Of a stretch of 64,000 nucleotides of DNA, positions 26,188 through 33,826 are shown in pieces. The position numbers and the translations under genes were made by a program. Where the stretch lies: the NCBI RefSeq assembly GCF_020165195.1, contig NZ_JAIUHR010000033.1, positions 1 to 64,000 on the forward strand, written 5' to 3'. This stretch comes from Mesorhizobium sp. CA14 (GTDB lineage Bacteria; Pseudomonadota; Alphaproteobacteria; Rhizobiales; Rhizobiaceae). A model generated the notes under the pieces. It saw nothing but the letters and a program-made list of their open reading frames with translations. It was not told where the DNA came from and did not search any database. Position 1 is the first letter of the stretch. Each line of letters begins with the position of its first letter.

Positions 26188-26814
26188 ATGAGCACCGACC
26201 GGGACACCGTGCGATCCTATGATGCGAACGCGGCGGGATATGCCGCCGAGGCCGCGACGATGCCCGAATGGGTCGCGGCCGAGATTGATGCTTTCGTGAC
26301 CGAACTCGGCGGCTCGGGAAGAGTGCTGGAAATCGGAAGCGGTGGCGGGCGAGATGCACTCATGCTTGAGAAGCGGGGGATTAGCGTCCGACGCACCGAC
26401 GTTGCGAAGGGTTTCGTCGAACTTCTTCGCAAGAGCGGCTTCGAGGCCGACCTCTTGGACCCGCTGACCGACGACCTGGCGGATCCGCACCGTCCCGGCA
26501 TGCCGTACGATGGAATCTGGGCCTGTGCGTGTATGATTCACGTCGCGCGCGAGGATTTCGGCACGGTGCTGGGAAGACTTGCCGAAGCGACCAGGACCGG
26601 CGGCCGACTGCATGTCTCGGTCAGGGACGGCGACGGCGAGAATGTCTCGATAGGCGGCAGCGCCGCAGCGCCACGACGCTACGTCGAGACGTACTGGCGC
26701 GAGCCCGCCCTGCGGTCCGAACTGACAGACGCCGGCTGGACGGTCAGCGAGATACGTCGGTGCATGGGCAGGCCCGATGATTGGTGGCTGAGCGTTCGGG
26801 CGAGCCGTGCATGA
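26188..26814 (+). CDS. class I SAM-dependent methyltransferase
   Basis: This 208-residue protein has motif I VLEIGSGGGRDALMLEKRG (about 45-63), an acidic residue after beta-2 (RTDVAKGF), and motif post-I around 'YDGIWACACMIHVAREDF', the UbiE/type 11 fold. The substrate is unknown. A GAGGGAGAAACG stretch precedes the ATG. The stop TGA overlaps an ATG at 26811 of a short downstream frame. It opens the accessory-looking stretch 26-31 kb. Confidence 0.85.
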   Translation: MSTDRDTVRSYDANAAGYAAEAATMPEWVAAEIDAFVTELGGSGRVLEIGSGGGRDALMLEKRGISVRRTDVAKGFVELLRKSGFEADLLDPLTDDLADPHRPGMPYDGIWACACMIHVAREDFGTVLGRLAEATRTGGRLHVSVRDGDGENVSIGGSAAAPRRYVETYWREPALRSELTDAGWTVSEIRRCMGRPDDWWLSVRASRA

Positions 26815-26999
26815 CGTCCATTGAGCTTCGGGCAGGCGGTGCGTCAGGTCGCATGTGGCAGGCGATCTCGAGCGACTACTACGCCGTCGAGGATCCGGCC
26901 AAGCTCCCCAAACGTCTTCCAGACGATCGCCAACAAATTCTCCAGGCTGCAGCTCACCAACTGACGGAGGTGGGCGACCGTTCGGCATTATGCGACTAG
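26811..26999 (+). CDS. possible small gene coupled to the methyltransferase
   Basis: A 62-residue frame begins at an ATG that overlaps the methyltransferase stop by four bases (ATGA), the arrangement used by real operons in this window. The product is hydrophilic, with 'DPAKLPKRLPDDRQQILQAAAHQL' the most structured part. No family is recognised, and the frame may be a chance reading. The rest of the gap to 27164 holds no feature I can support. Confidence 0.3.
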   Translation: MTSIELRAGGASGRMWQAISSDYYAVEDPAKLPKRLPDDRQQILQAAAHQLTEVGDRSALCD

Positions 27000-27164
27000 C
27001 TAATCGAGAGGGAAAGGCGCACAGTGCTCCGGCCTGACGCAGCAAGGACAGCCTTGCTAACGGCCGGATGTCCGAGACTTTATTTCAAGGCAGTTCCATA
27101 ACGGTGCTGCAACCGCGGTCGTCCATCCAACTTTTTATTCTTTGGCATTGAAGAGGCGGCCAAC

Positions 27165-27371
27165 ATGGCAGGAGCGAGATACTATATATTCAAGGACGCT
27201 CACTGTTGGAAGATTGGCTACGACGGCAAGGAATATGTCTATAAGTCGAACGCGGATGCAGTCATGGCCGCGATCAAGGCTGCAAACGAAACTGCGTTGC
27301 ACGGCTTCGAAGCCGAGGTGCTCGTTCAGGGAATAGACGGCAAGTGGCGCACGGAATGGTCCGGGGGATGA
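27165..27371 (+). CDS. DUF2188-like small protein
   Basis: This 68-residue product fits the DUF2188 pattern: a first strand with WKIGYDGKEYVYKS, a helix NADAVMAAIKAANE, and a final strand EVLVQGIDGKWRTEW. DUF2188 proteins are short soluble beta-alpha-beta units of unknown role, common in rhizobia and often in stress-induced small-gene clusters. The ATG follows a GAAGAGGCGG-type ribosome site. It is monocistronic as seen. Confidence 0.65.
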   Translation: MAGARYYIFKDAHCWKIGYDGKEYVYKSNADAVMAAIKAANETALHGFEAEVLVQGIDGKWRTEWSGG

Positions 27372-27473
27372 ACGGACGTTCAAGCTGTCACTCGATCGCC
27401 GAGAGGAAATGAGCCTATGCCTCGCCTTTGAGGCGGCGGTCATTATAGACCAGACCAGCGCGGGCGCCTTCGA

Positions 27474-27692
27474 TCAGTGCAAATACCGCCGCATGATGCT
27501 CAGCAGCCAATCGTGGAGGCTCATGTCTGCAGGTCGGCAACCATATTCTTTGATCGCAGTCCGCAGGGTCAACCGAACCAATTCCTCACCTGATTTGAGC
27601 GATCCGCCTCTATACTGTCGGGCTCTTGTTCGCAGGGTGCCGAGCAGATGCTGGTCACCTTGGCTGGACAACAGGTTGTGATCCGGACGCAT
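27474..27692 (-). CDS. small protein resembling sigma-70 region 2 of ECF factors
   Basis: This 72-residue protein has the spacing L-x2-LR-x2-A...E-x-LV-x3-L-x2-A...W-LL-x-IM-RR seen in region 2 of ECF sigma factors. It has no region 4, so it cannot act as a full sigma factor. It could be a decayed sigma gene or a free-standing sigma2-like partner comparable to the N-terminal domain of PhyR (family knowledge; inferred). An AGGCAGGG ribosome site precedes the ATG at 27692. Confidence 0.45.
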   Translation of the reverse strand: MRPDHNLLSSQGDQHLLGTLRTRARQYRGGSLKSGEELVRLTLRTAIKEYGCRPADMSLHDWLLSIMRRYLH

Positions 27693-27803
27693 TGATGGCC
27701 CTGCCTCTCGAGCGGAATGGAGCGAGGTCTCTGCCTCGGCTGTCAGCGTGCTTTGCCTGGTTGCGGAACGGAGGCTGCGTAGGCGCTCATGACGCCAATC
27801 GAT

Positions 27804-27986
27804 TCAAAGCAGGCGATTGCGTTCCGCGAGTTCACGTGCCCGCCTCAGAGTGCCGTCGGTGTCGGCGATCCTGCGCCTTGCTGCTTCGTCGGTTCTGATG
27901 GTCAGCCGCGCCGACATAATCTTGGATGACTTGGCCACCGCCACGATCACGACGGGCGGGGTATCCGGTGTTTTCATGGTTCTCAT
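27804..27986 (-). CDS. small hypothetical protein
   Basis: This 60-residue basic protein has a hydrophobic strand VVIVAVAKS followed by a charged helix rich in Arg and Glu (RRRIADTDGTLRRARELAERNR). The ATG at 27986 follows AAGGGAGA at 6 bases, a strong ribosome site. No family is recognised; the layout could suit a small regulatory or toxin-antitoxin component, but no partner is evident next to it. Confidence 0.4.
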   Translation of the reverse strand: MRTMKTPDTPPVVIVAVAKSSKIMSARLTIRTDEAARRRIADTDGTLRRARELAERNRLL

Positions 27987-28049
27987 GGGTATTCTCCCTT
28001 CAGGTGAAATGAATGCCGGGACCGCAGTCATCCGGACAATGCCGCGCAT

Positions 28050-28535
28050 GACCGGGCCAGGGGCGCTAAACCGCAGTATCGGCCTTGCCGCGATCGCCGG
28101 ATGTCTTGAATGCCGGGCTTGGCGCGGCTGTCGGGCGACCGAGTTTTAAGGGCAACTTCTTTCTTGTGGCGGAACGGGTGTGCATATCCTTTTATAGACG
28201 GCTTGCCGCGCGATAGCCAGGAGCACCGAAATTATTTACTGGTCCCAGCAAAATTATCTATGAAGATAAATTGCGAGACGCGAAAAAAATCTCCGAAAAG
28301 CAGCCGAGTTTTTGGTGCTTTTGAAATTTGTGTTTGAACTTTTATTTATCCGATGAAAATAAACGCTGTCGCGGCCTTGCCCGCAGTGGTCTTGGAGCGC
28401 ATATATTAAATTCGTTGATTTGGTCGAGGTGGCTTTCGTTATGATAAAGCCTCGCCATCCGCCTTCCGAATTTTCGATAATGAAATGCATTGCGCCGCTT
28501 CCGGCGCTGCGGCTCGTCGAGGGACGGAGACAACC
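28050..28535. other. AT-rich gap with repeated TTATC...ATAAA motifs, no gene
   Basis: No supportable gene. Positions 28180-28480 are clearly AT-richer than surroundings. TTATCT-ATGA-AGATAA (28253-28268) is an inverted repeat, a related TTATCCGATGAAAATAAA lies near 28348-28365, and TTATGATAA lies near 28439. This is probably the regulatory region of the small-gene operon that starts at 28536, or a recently acquired segment. Confidence 0.5.
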
Positions 28536-28901
28536 ATGACCACACTTCTGCAACGCAACGCACGCCCTATCCAGCATGGCGCGCCGGCGCGCCTTTTCGA
28601 CATCGGACAGGCGGTCCGGCTGAAGGGCGGCCTCGGCCTCGGTCCGAAGACGGGTGAAATCTACCGCGTCACCGGAACACTCCCGCCGAGGGGAAACTCG
28701 CCGCAATACCGCGTTCGCAGCGAAAGCGAGCCGCATGAGCGGGTCGTGACGGAAGACAGGCTGGAAACGGCCGGCGACGTGTCGGAGGACGGCATGATGC
28801 TCATCGAAAGGACATTCGGACATGGCCAAGGGACAGAAGCGCTCGAACCGCGAGACCAGAAAGGCGCCGCCGGGGTCCGTTCAAGGAAAGAGCAAGGCTG
28901 A
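28536..28901 (+). CDS. small rhizobial hypothetical protein, first gene of coupled operon
   Basis: This 121-residue soluble protein has a conserved-looking core: DIGQAVRLKGG, GEIYRVTGTLPPRGNSPQYRVRS, then ERVVTEDRLE. I recall similar short proteins annotated as hypothetical in many rhizobia; the fold suggests a small beta-barrel (KOW/SH3-like), as inference only. GGAG lies 9 bases before ATG 28536. Its 3' end overlaps the next small gene by 80 bases in another frame, so the last 26 residues may be non-conserved overhang. Confidence 0.65.
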   Translation: MTTLLQRNARPIQHGAPARLFDIGQAVRLKGGLGLGPKTGEIYRVTGTLPPRGNSPQYRVRSESEPHERVVTEDRLETAGDVSEDGMMLIERTFGHGQGTEALEPRDQKGAAGVRSRKEQG

Positions 28902-28935
28902 CGGCGGGATGTTTGTGCGCGACGGGCTCGGATGA
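28822..28935 (+). CDS. 37-residue basic protein (MAKGQKRSNRETRK type)
   Basis: This very short gene encodes a Lys/Arg-rich product starting MAKGQKRSNRETRK, a start that I recall recurring in rhizobial small proteins. It lies inside the end of the preceding frame (other reading frame) and ends in TGA overlapping the ATG of the next gene (ATGA at 28932). GGAC precedes the ATG. Likely nucleic-acid binding by charge, not shown. Confidence 0.55.
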   Translation: MAKGQKRSNRETRKAPPGSVQGKSKADGGMFVRDGLG

Positions 28936-29174
28936 AAGTCGTGATTGAATTCTATCGCGTCCGCGCGGCGGACGATGCCCACGCCGTCGTCGGCCGTGAA
29001 ACTGTGGAAGCGGTCGATCTGGAAGCGGCAATCGAGATCGCGCGGCTTCTGGCAAGGACGCTGAACATGCCGCAATGGCCAGATGCTGTCGCGATTGCCG
29101 ACGCCGACGGCGCGACGATCTATTCCGGCGTCATTGCCGCGCAGGCGGGCATGGACAAAGGGCCGACATCATGA
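28932..29174 (+). CDS. small hypothetical protein
   Basis: This 80-residue protein is a beta-alpha-beta unit: strand VVIEFYRVRAADDAHAVVG, helix DLEAAIEIARLLARTL, strand DAVAIADADGATIYSGVI. No family name can be given with confidence. It starts with the ATGA overlap to the 37-residue gene and ends with another ATGA overlap to the next gene. Confidence 0.6.
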   Translation: MKVVIEFYRVRAADDAHAVVGRETVEAVDLEAAIEIARLLARTLNMPQWPDAVAIADADGATIYSGVIAAQAGMDKGPTS

Positions 29175-29497
29175 ACGCCGGCAACCAGCTCACCGATGCC
29201 GCTCGCAGCATCTGGGCTTGTCCGGACGAGCAAAATGCAAGCGGCGCTCAGGCATGCGAGTTTAGAGACCACCAATATGGCCGCCGCGTCGAGGCCGATC
29301 GTTCCTGGACCGTCTATCACGTCTTCACAGGCATCCCAGCGCATGTGAACGGTACCTCCATGATCGGGCTCAGCCGTTCGGAAGCGACGAACAAAATGCT
29401 GTCCCTCAACCTTCGCAACAGCGAACGCCGCAAGCAGAGGATCGCCGCGCGGCCAGCTCTTGCTGGCGTTCCTGAATTATCGGGAGACCAGTCATGA
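29171..29497 (+). CDS. small hypothetical protein
   Basis: This 108-residue protein has a DRSWTVYHVFTGIPAHVNG segment, a short helix (SRSEATNKMLSLNLRN) and a basic tail. The ATG at 29171 overlaps the previous stop by four bases, which decides the start against a longer in-frame reading. No family is recognised; it is translationally coupled to the DUF1488-like gene downstream. Confidence 0.55.
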   Translation: MNAGNQLTDAARSIWACPDEQNASGAQACEFRDHQYGRRVEADRSWTVYHVFTGIPAHVNGTSMIGLSRSEATNKMLSLNLRNSERRKQRIAARPALAGVPELSGDQS

Positions 29498-29769
29498 CTT
29501 TAGCTTTTCCCAATCCCAGTCGCAGCTTCGATGAAGCGCGCAATGCCGTCTGCTTCATCGGCCATGACGGCATGTTTCGGGTCCGTTTCTTCATCGAGGC
29601 AGAGGCGTTGGCCAGATCCGGCGTTGTCCCGGGCGGAAAGGTGAGCACCGAGACGGCCTGTCTTTCGGCATTCGACGCCTTGCGGGCCACCATCCAAGAC
29701 GTAGCCGGCAAGGCTTATGTCCGCAACCGCCGCGACTCCTACACCTTGACCGCCGCCGATTTCCGGTAG
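29494..29769 (+). CDS. DUF1488-family protein
   Basis: This 91-residue protein starts MTLAFPNPSRSFDEARNAV and follows with GHDGMFRVRFFIEAEAL and a C-terminal YTLTAADF: the DUF1488 pattern found in rhizobia and other proteobacteria. Function is unknown. It is the last of five overlapping small genes. Confidence 0.75.
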   Translation: MTLAFPNPSRSFDEARNAVCFIGHDGMFRVRFFIEAEALARSGVVPGGKVSTETACLSAFDALRATIQDVAGKAYVRNRRDSYTLTAADFR

Positions 29770-29852
29770 CGGCATCCGCAACGCGATCAAGGCCGGCTGA
29801 ATAATGTTGCTGCCGCGCTCGTCTTTCGGCGCCGTCGGGCGTAGGGTGCACG

Positions 29853-30104
29853 ATGGTTCACAAAAAATTCCGGGCTCCTGTGGTTGTCTACATCGCTGGC
29901 CCCACCGGTTTCACTCTCATTGAGTCCGTCGCACAGGCTTCGGATTTCCTGTTTGACCATTGGCCTGGAAACGACAGCCTGGCTTGGACTGACGCGATGA
30001 AGCGCTGCGCCGAAGATGGTGCTGGCGATGACGCGAGCGTCGCTTTCCTTGCCGCGCTTAAGAGTGCGGGGATCAGCTACGACCGCACGGTTGAGATTTA
30101 CTGA
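29853..30104 (+). CDS. DUF982-family protein
   Basis: This 83-residue protein has the DUF982 outline: FTLIESVAQASDFLFDHWP, then a helix with 'AMKRCAEDG' and a C-terminal 'ASVAFLAALKSAGI'. DUF982 is strongly expanded in rhizobia and has no assigned role. The gene is followed 11 bases later by a terminator stem. No strong ribosome site is visible at the ATG. Confidence 0.7.
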   Translation: MVHKKFRAPVVVYIAGPTGFTLIESVAQASDFLFDHWPGNDSLAWTDAMKRCAEDGAGDDASVAFLAALKSAGISYDRTVEIY

Positions 30105-30115
30105 GCTTGGCGACG

Positions 30116-30145
30116 GAAAGCGCGCGGTCTGATCTGCGCGCTTTC
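30116..30145 (+). terminator. terminator after the DUF982 gene
   Basis: GAAAGCGCGC and GCGCGCTTTC pair (10 bp) around a 10-base loop and are followed by GGTTTT. A second smaller stem, ACCGCCG/CGGCGGT, follows at 30155-30178. Confidence 0.8.
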
Positions 30146-30219
30146 GGTTTTGCAACCGCCGTAGAAAACCGCGGCGGTGTCTCTCAAAACCTGCCCAATC
30201 CTGCATACGGAGATTTCGA

Positions 30220-30375
30220 ATGGCGATGAAGCCGAACTATCGATACGAGCGGAGCCAACGAGACAAGGCCAAGGCGGCCAAGAAAGAAGCCAAGCTTGCC
30301 GGGAAAGCTGCGAAGGAGAAACCTTCATCCATAGAGCAGAAGGAAGCGCGGGAGCCCGCCGCTGACGAAAGCTGA
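30220..30375 (+). CDS. 51-residue Lys/Ala-rich small protein
   Basis: The product starts MAMKPNYRYERSQRDKAKAAKK and continues as an Ala/Lys/Glu-rich helix. I recall this N-terminus from small hypothetical proteins in many rhizobia. ACGGAG lies 9 bases before the ATG. The high charge suggests a nucleic-acid or ribosome-associated protein, inferred only from composition. Confidence 0.6.
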   Translation: MAMKPNYRYERSQRDKAKAAKKEAKLAGKAAKEKPSSIEQKEAREPAADES

Positions 30376-30378
30376 GGC

Positions 30379-30558
30379 ATGGCGATGACAAAGCGCGAGA
30401 CAGACAACTTCGAAATCGACGTGGAATGTCCCCGTTGCCGCCATCAGGCAAAGACGCTTGTCGGCTGGATTCGCACTCACACCCAGATGGAATGCACGAA
30501 CTGCGGCGACATCATTGACATTGAAAGCAAGAACTTCAGGTGGCATGAACAGCGCTAA
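30379..30558 (+). CDS. small zinc-ribbon protein
   Basis: This 59-residue protein has two CxxC pairs (C17, C20 and C39, C42) spaced by an 18-residue linker containing LVGWIRTHTQME. That is a single zinc ribbon. It begins 4 bases after the preceding small gene and its end overlaps no gene; the NYN gene starts 11 bases later. A role in binding nucleic acid is plausible given the NYN neighbour. Confidence 0.6.
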   Translation: MAMTKRETDNFEIDVECPRCRHQAKTLVGWIRTHTQMECTNCGDIIDIESKNFRWHEQR

Positions 30559-30568
30559 GGAAAGCCCT

Positions 30569-31342
30569 ATGACGCCATCCGAACCTCGGTCGCCGCGCCT
30601 TGCCGTTCTGATCGATGCCGACAATGCCTCGGCCAAGATTGCCGATGGGCTGTTCGAGGAGATCGCCAAGATCGGCGAGGCCAGCGTGCGTCGCATCTAC
30701 GGCGATTTTTCCAGCTCGCGCTCGAAAGCGTGGGCCGACGTTCTTTCGAAGCACGCAATCATACCCCAGCAGCAGTTCGCCTACACCACAGGCAAGAACG
30801 CCTCGGACATCACGCTCGTCATCGACGCGATGGATCTGCTCCATAGCGGCCGGTTCGACGGTTTCTGCCTGGTTTCCTCCGACAGCGATTTCACCCGGCT
30901 GGCGGCCCGCATTCGTGAACAGGGCATCGACGTGTTCGGCTTCGGTGAGCAGAAGACACCCGAGAGTTTCCGCCAGGCATGCCGGCGATTTGTCTATACC
31001 GAGAACCTGCTGCCGTCTGCGCCCGGGAATGAGCCTGAAGCGATATCGAGCATGAAGCCATTGCAGCCGCCGTCAGCGGCCGTGCCGATCATCCGCAAAA
31101 TCATCGCGCAGATGGAAAGCGAGGACGGCTGGGTTCCACTCGGTGCGGTCGGGACGCAGCTCGCCAATTTGGCTTCCGACTTCGATCCGCGTACCTTCGG
31201 CTTTCGCAAGCTGAGCGATCTCGTCCGCAAGACGAACGCGTTCGAAATCGACCGTCCCGAGGGCGGGACGTTGCGCATCAGAATAAAACCGGAGGCCGCG
31301 ATCAAACCGCAGGCCGCGCGAAGGGGCAGGCGAAAGACCTGA
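30569..31342 (+). CDS. NYN-domain putative ribonuclease with C-terminal LOTUS/OST-HTH domain
   Basis: This 257-residue protein has an N-terminal NYN domain: the acidic active-site residues appear in VLIDADNAS (10-18), DITLVIDAMDLL and SSDSDFTRLAARI. The C-terminal part (about 165-240), 'IIRKIIAQMESEDGWVPLGAVGTQLANL...FGFRKLSDLVRKTNAFEI', is a LOTUS/OST-HTH domain that binds RNA. NYN-LOTUS proteins are related to LabA and MARF1-type RNA regulators (family knowledge). ATG 30569 follows AAGGAAAG. An RNA-decay role is likely; the target is unknown. Confidence 0.85.
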   Translation: MTPSEPRSPRLAVLIDADNASAKIADGLFEEIAKIGEASVRRIYGDFSSSRSKAWADVLSKHAIIPQQQFAYTTGKNASDITLVIDAMDLLHSGRFDGFCLVSSDSDFTRLAARIREQGIDVFGFGEQKTPESFRQACRRFVYTENLLPSAPGNEPEAISSMKPLQPPSAAVPIIRKIIAQMESEDGWVPLGAVGTQLANLASDFDPRTFGFRKLSDLVRKTNAFEIDRPEGGTLRIRIKPEAAIKPQAARRGRRKT

Positions 31343-31385
31343 TCGGTGCGGCGCAGATATGCCGACGTCTTCGCAGGTTGGCCAT

Positions 31386-31541
31386 CTATCGATCGCCGAG
31401 CTTTTCCATCTCCAGGTCCTGTTCGGTGCGCAACTGGTCGAGCAAATCGATCAAGGCCTTCGGGTGAGCCAGATCCGCGGGCCATGAACGTCTCGGCGCC
31501 AACTGCCGAAGCTTGACCGCCCGAGACCCGGTTTGGCTCAT
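31386..31541 (-). CDS. possible small gene, 51 residues
   Basis: A minus-strand frame encodes a 51-residue soluble, charged product with the helix-like segment ALIDLLDQLRTEQDLEMEKL. A TGAGG element lies just before the ATG. It sits in the 509-base gap between the NYN and TetR genes, where no other gene is supported. No family is recognised; the frame could be chance or a remnant. Confidence 0.3.
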   Translation of the reverse strand: MSQTGSRAVKLRQLAPRRSWPADLAHPKALIDLLDQLRTEQDLEMEKLGDR

Positions 31542-31786
31542 GCCTCATGAAGATCCTGCGCGCCCGCCGGGAGCGGCAGACGGCAGTCGTTGGACGGGTC
31601 AGTCCGGTAGCGCGTTGGCGCGCGGATGCATTGTGGCCTCGGTCGAGACCGTCACCTTCTCGCCGGATCGAGAGAACGCGTAGAGCGTGCCCCTGTAACT
31701 GCAGTCTAAAAACAGATCCATTCCGGGTCCGCGCAAGCCATCGCACCAATCGCGCGGCGGGCCGCCGGTTTCGCATCTTCCCTTGA

Positions 31787-31837
31787 TAGATTGCGTTCGG
31801 TTTCTAAATGAGATATAGATTTAGAACGCAATCTAAA
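31787..31837. promoter_or_regulatory. TetR operator region with nested inverted repeats
   Basis: TTTAGA-N6-TCTAAA (31820-31837) is an 18-bp palindrome typical of TetR operators. TAGATTGCGTTC at 31787-31798 repeats its reverse strand as GAACGCAATCTA (31824-31835), and TTCTAAAT/ATTTAGAA pairs at 31802-31809 and 31819-31826. It lies 15 bases before the TetR ATG, so autorepression and control of the downstream fabF-SDR genes are likely. Confidence 0.7.
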
Positions 31838-31851
31838 TGTGGAGATCGACG

Positions 31852-32430
31852 ATGCGCGTGAGCCGCATTCAGGCTGAGCAGAACCGGCAAACCGTGATCG
31901 ATGTGGCCAGCCGCCTTTTTCGGGAGCACGGTTTCGACGGTATCGGCCTCAAGGATCTGATGAAGGGAGCCGGGCTGACCCAAGGCGCCTTTTACAAGCA
32001 GTTCGCGTCGAAGGCGGACCTCGCTGCACAGGCGTCCAAGCGGGCGATGGAGAGCGCTGCCGACAGATGGACGGCGGCGACCGCAGCGAATCCTGGCGAT
32101 CCGCTTGGGGTGGTGATCGAGTTCTACCTCAGCATGGGCCATCGCGAAGAAAGGATGGACGGCTGCCCGGTCGCGGCGCTCGGCTCGGATGCCGCCAGGC
32201 AGGGGAGCGACGTCAAAGCGTCGTTCGAAACCGGGATCAAAGCATATCTTGAGGTCCTCGGCAGGATGATTGCCAGGACGGACGGCGAGCAAACCGATGA
32301 AAAAGCCATGGCTGTCCTCTCGACGATGGTCGGTGCGGTGGTGCTCTCGCGCGTCGTCAATGATCCCAGCCTCGCCCAGGCCTTCCTGGATGCGGCGGCC
32401 GAACAGGTTCGCGACACCGTCACCGTTTGA
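31852..32430 (+). CDS. TetR/AcrR-family regulator
   Basis: This 192-residue protein has an N-terminal HTH, IDVASRLFREHGFDGIGLKDLMKGAGLTQGAFYKQF, and a larger ligand domain. The C-terminal part matches the TetR subfamily in which 'DGCPVAALGSDAARQG' occurs. ATG 31852 follows GGAG at 7 bases; an in-frame start 15 bases earlier would overlap the operator. It heads a likely operon with a FabF and an SDR. Confidence 0.88.
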   Translation: MRVSRIQAEQNRQTVIDVASRLFREHGFDGIGLKDLMKGAGLTQGAFYKQFASKADLAAQASKRAMESAADRWTAATAANPGDPLGVVIEFYLSMGHREERMDGCPVAALGSDAARQGSDVKASFETGIKAYLEVLGRMIARTDGEQTDEKAMAVLSTMVGAVVLSRVVNDPSLAQAFLDAAAEQVRDTVTV

Positions 32431-32470
32431 ACGGCGCAGGGCCGGCGACTGGAGATCGATAGGAGAATAG

Positions 32471-33769
32471 ATGCGACGGGTTGTTGTCACTGGCATGGGC
32501 GCGGTCACGCCCCTTGCCGCAGATGTCGAGACGTCGTGGTCGCGTCTCCTTGCCAGCCGCTCGGGCATTCGCGGGCTTCCCGACGAAATGGTCGAGGCCC
32601 TGCCGACAAAGATCGGCGGAACGGTTCTTTCCCTGGAGGAGGATCCTGAAGCTGGTCTCGATGCGAATGCCTTCCTGGCGCCGAAGGACCAGCGCAAAAT
32701 CGACCGCTTCATCCTTTTCGCGCTGGCGGCGGCGGAAGAAGCGCTTGCCCAGGCGGGGTGGAAGCCGGTCTCGGAAAAGGATCGGCTTCGCACCGCGACC
32801 ATCATTGCTTCAGGCATCGGAGGGTTCCCCGCCATAACCGAGGCGGTGCGGACCGTCGACCAGCGCGGCGTTCGGCGTCTTTCGCCGTTCACGGTGCCGT
32901 CGTTCCTGGTGAACCTCGCCGCGGGCCACATCACGATTCGTTACGGCTTCAAGGGTCACATCGGCGCGCCGGTAACGGCGTGCGCCGCCGGCATCCAGGC
33001 GATCGGCGATGCGGCACGTATCATCCGTGCCGATGAAGCCGACATCGCCGTGTGCGGCGGCACCGAAGCCTGCATGAATGTCGTCAGCCTGGGCGGCTTC
33101 GCGGCGGCGCGCTCGCTTTCAACGTCATTTAATCATCGTCCCGAGCAGGCCTCCCGTCCGTTCGACGTCTCGCGGGACGGCTTCGTCATGGGCGAAGGCG
33201 CCGGCATCCTGGTCATCGAGGAGTTGAGCCATGCACTGGCGCGCGGCGCACAACCGCTCGCCGAGGTCGTCGGCTACGGCACGACGGCGGATGCGCATCA
33301 CGTCACTTCCGGTCCCGAAGACGGGGACGGCGCGCGCCGTGCCATGGAGATCGCGATTGCACAGGCCGGCATCTCACCGCGCGAGATCCGCCATCTCAAC
33401 GCTCACGCGACCTCCACGCCGGTGGGCGACCTGGGAGAAATCGAGGCGATCAAAAGCGTCTTCGGCACGGATTTCTCCATAGCCGTCAGCGGAACCAAAT
33501 CGGCGACCGGACACCTGCTGGGGGCTGCCGGCGGGCTTGGCGCGATCTTCACGATCCTGGCGCTCAGGGACCAGGTGGCGCCGCCGACCCTCAACCTGAG
33601 CGCCCCCGATCCGGCCGGCGACGGAATAGACTTCGTCGCAAACCGGGCCCGGCCGATGGAGATGGAATACGCGATCGCCAACGGCTTCGGCTTCGGCGGC
33701 GTCAACGCCAGCGCGCTGTTCCGGCGCTGGGACGGACACGGCGTGGACGGTCGAGCCGCTCGTGACTGA
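32471..33769 (+). CDS. fabF: beta-ketoacyl-ACP synthase II, second copy
   Basis: This 432-residue condensing enzyme has a complete Cys-His-His triad: C171 in TACAAG, H312 in NAHATSTP and H348 in TGHLLGAAG. It elongates acyl-ACP with malonyl-ACP. It is a paralogue of the housekeeping FabF at 44.7 kb and differs by the TACAAG nucleophile loop (usual TACSTG) and a shifted C-terminus. Placement between a TetR gene and an SDR gene suggests inducible modification of fatty acids or synthesis of a special acyl chain. An AGGAG element precedes the ATG. Confidence 0.92.
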   Translation: MRRVVVTGMGAVTPLAADVETSWSRLLASRSGIRGLPDEMVEALPTKIGGTVLSLEEDPEAGLDANAFLAPKDQRKIDRFILFALAAAEEALAQAGWKPVSEKDRLRTATIIASGIGGFPAITEAVRTVDQRGVRRLSPFTVPSFLVNLAAGHITIRYGFKGHIGAPVTACAAGIQAIGDAARIIRADEADIAVCGGTEACMNVVSLGGFAAARSLSTSFNHRPEQASRPFDVSRDGFVMGEGAGILVIEELSHALARGAQPLAEVVGYGTTADAHHVTSGPEDGDGARRAMEIAIAQAGISPREIRHLNAHATSTPVGDLGEIEAIKSVFGTDFSIAVSGTKSATGHLLGAAGGLGAIFTILALRDQVAPPTLNLSAPDPAGDGIDFVANRARPMEMEYAIANGFGFGGVNASALFRRWDGHGVDGRAARD

Positions 33770-33826
33770 CGCTTTTTGCTTCGGCCTTTCCTGCTTTTCC
33801 AGTCGAACCCAAAGAAAGTGATCTCC

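Noticed and set aside
26119..27045. A 308-codon minus-strand frame over the methyltransferase
   Set aside because: Antisense of a gene with clear SAM motifs; residues are low complexity.
31553..31790. Plus-strand frame before the TetR gene
   Set aside because: No ribosome site, Arg-rich shadow composition and no similarity; the gap also holds the operator.
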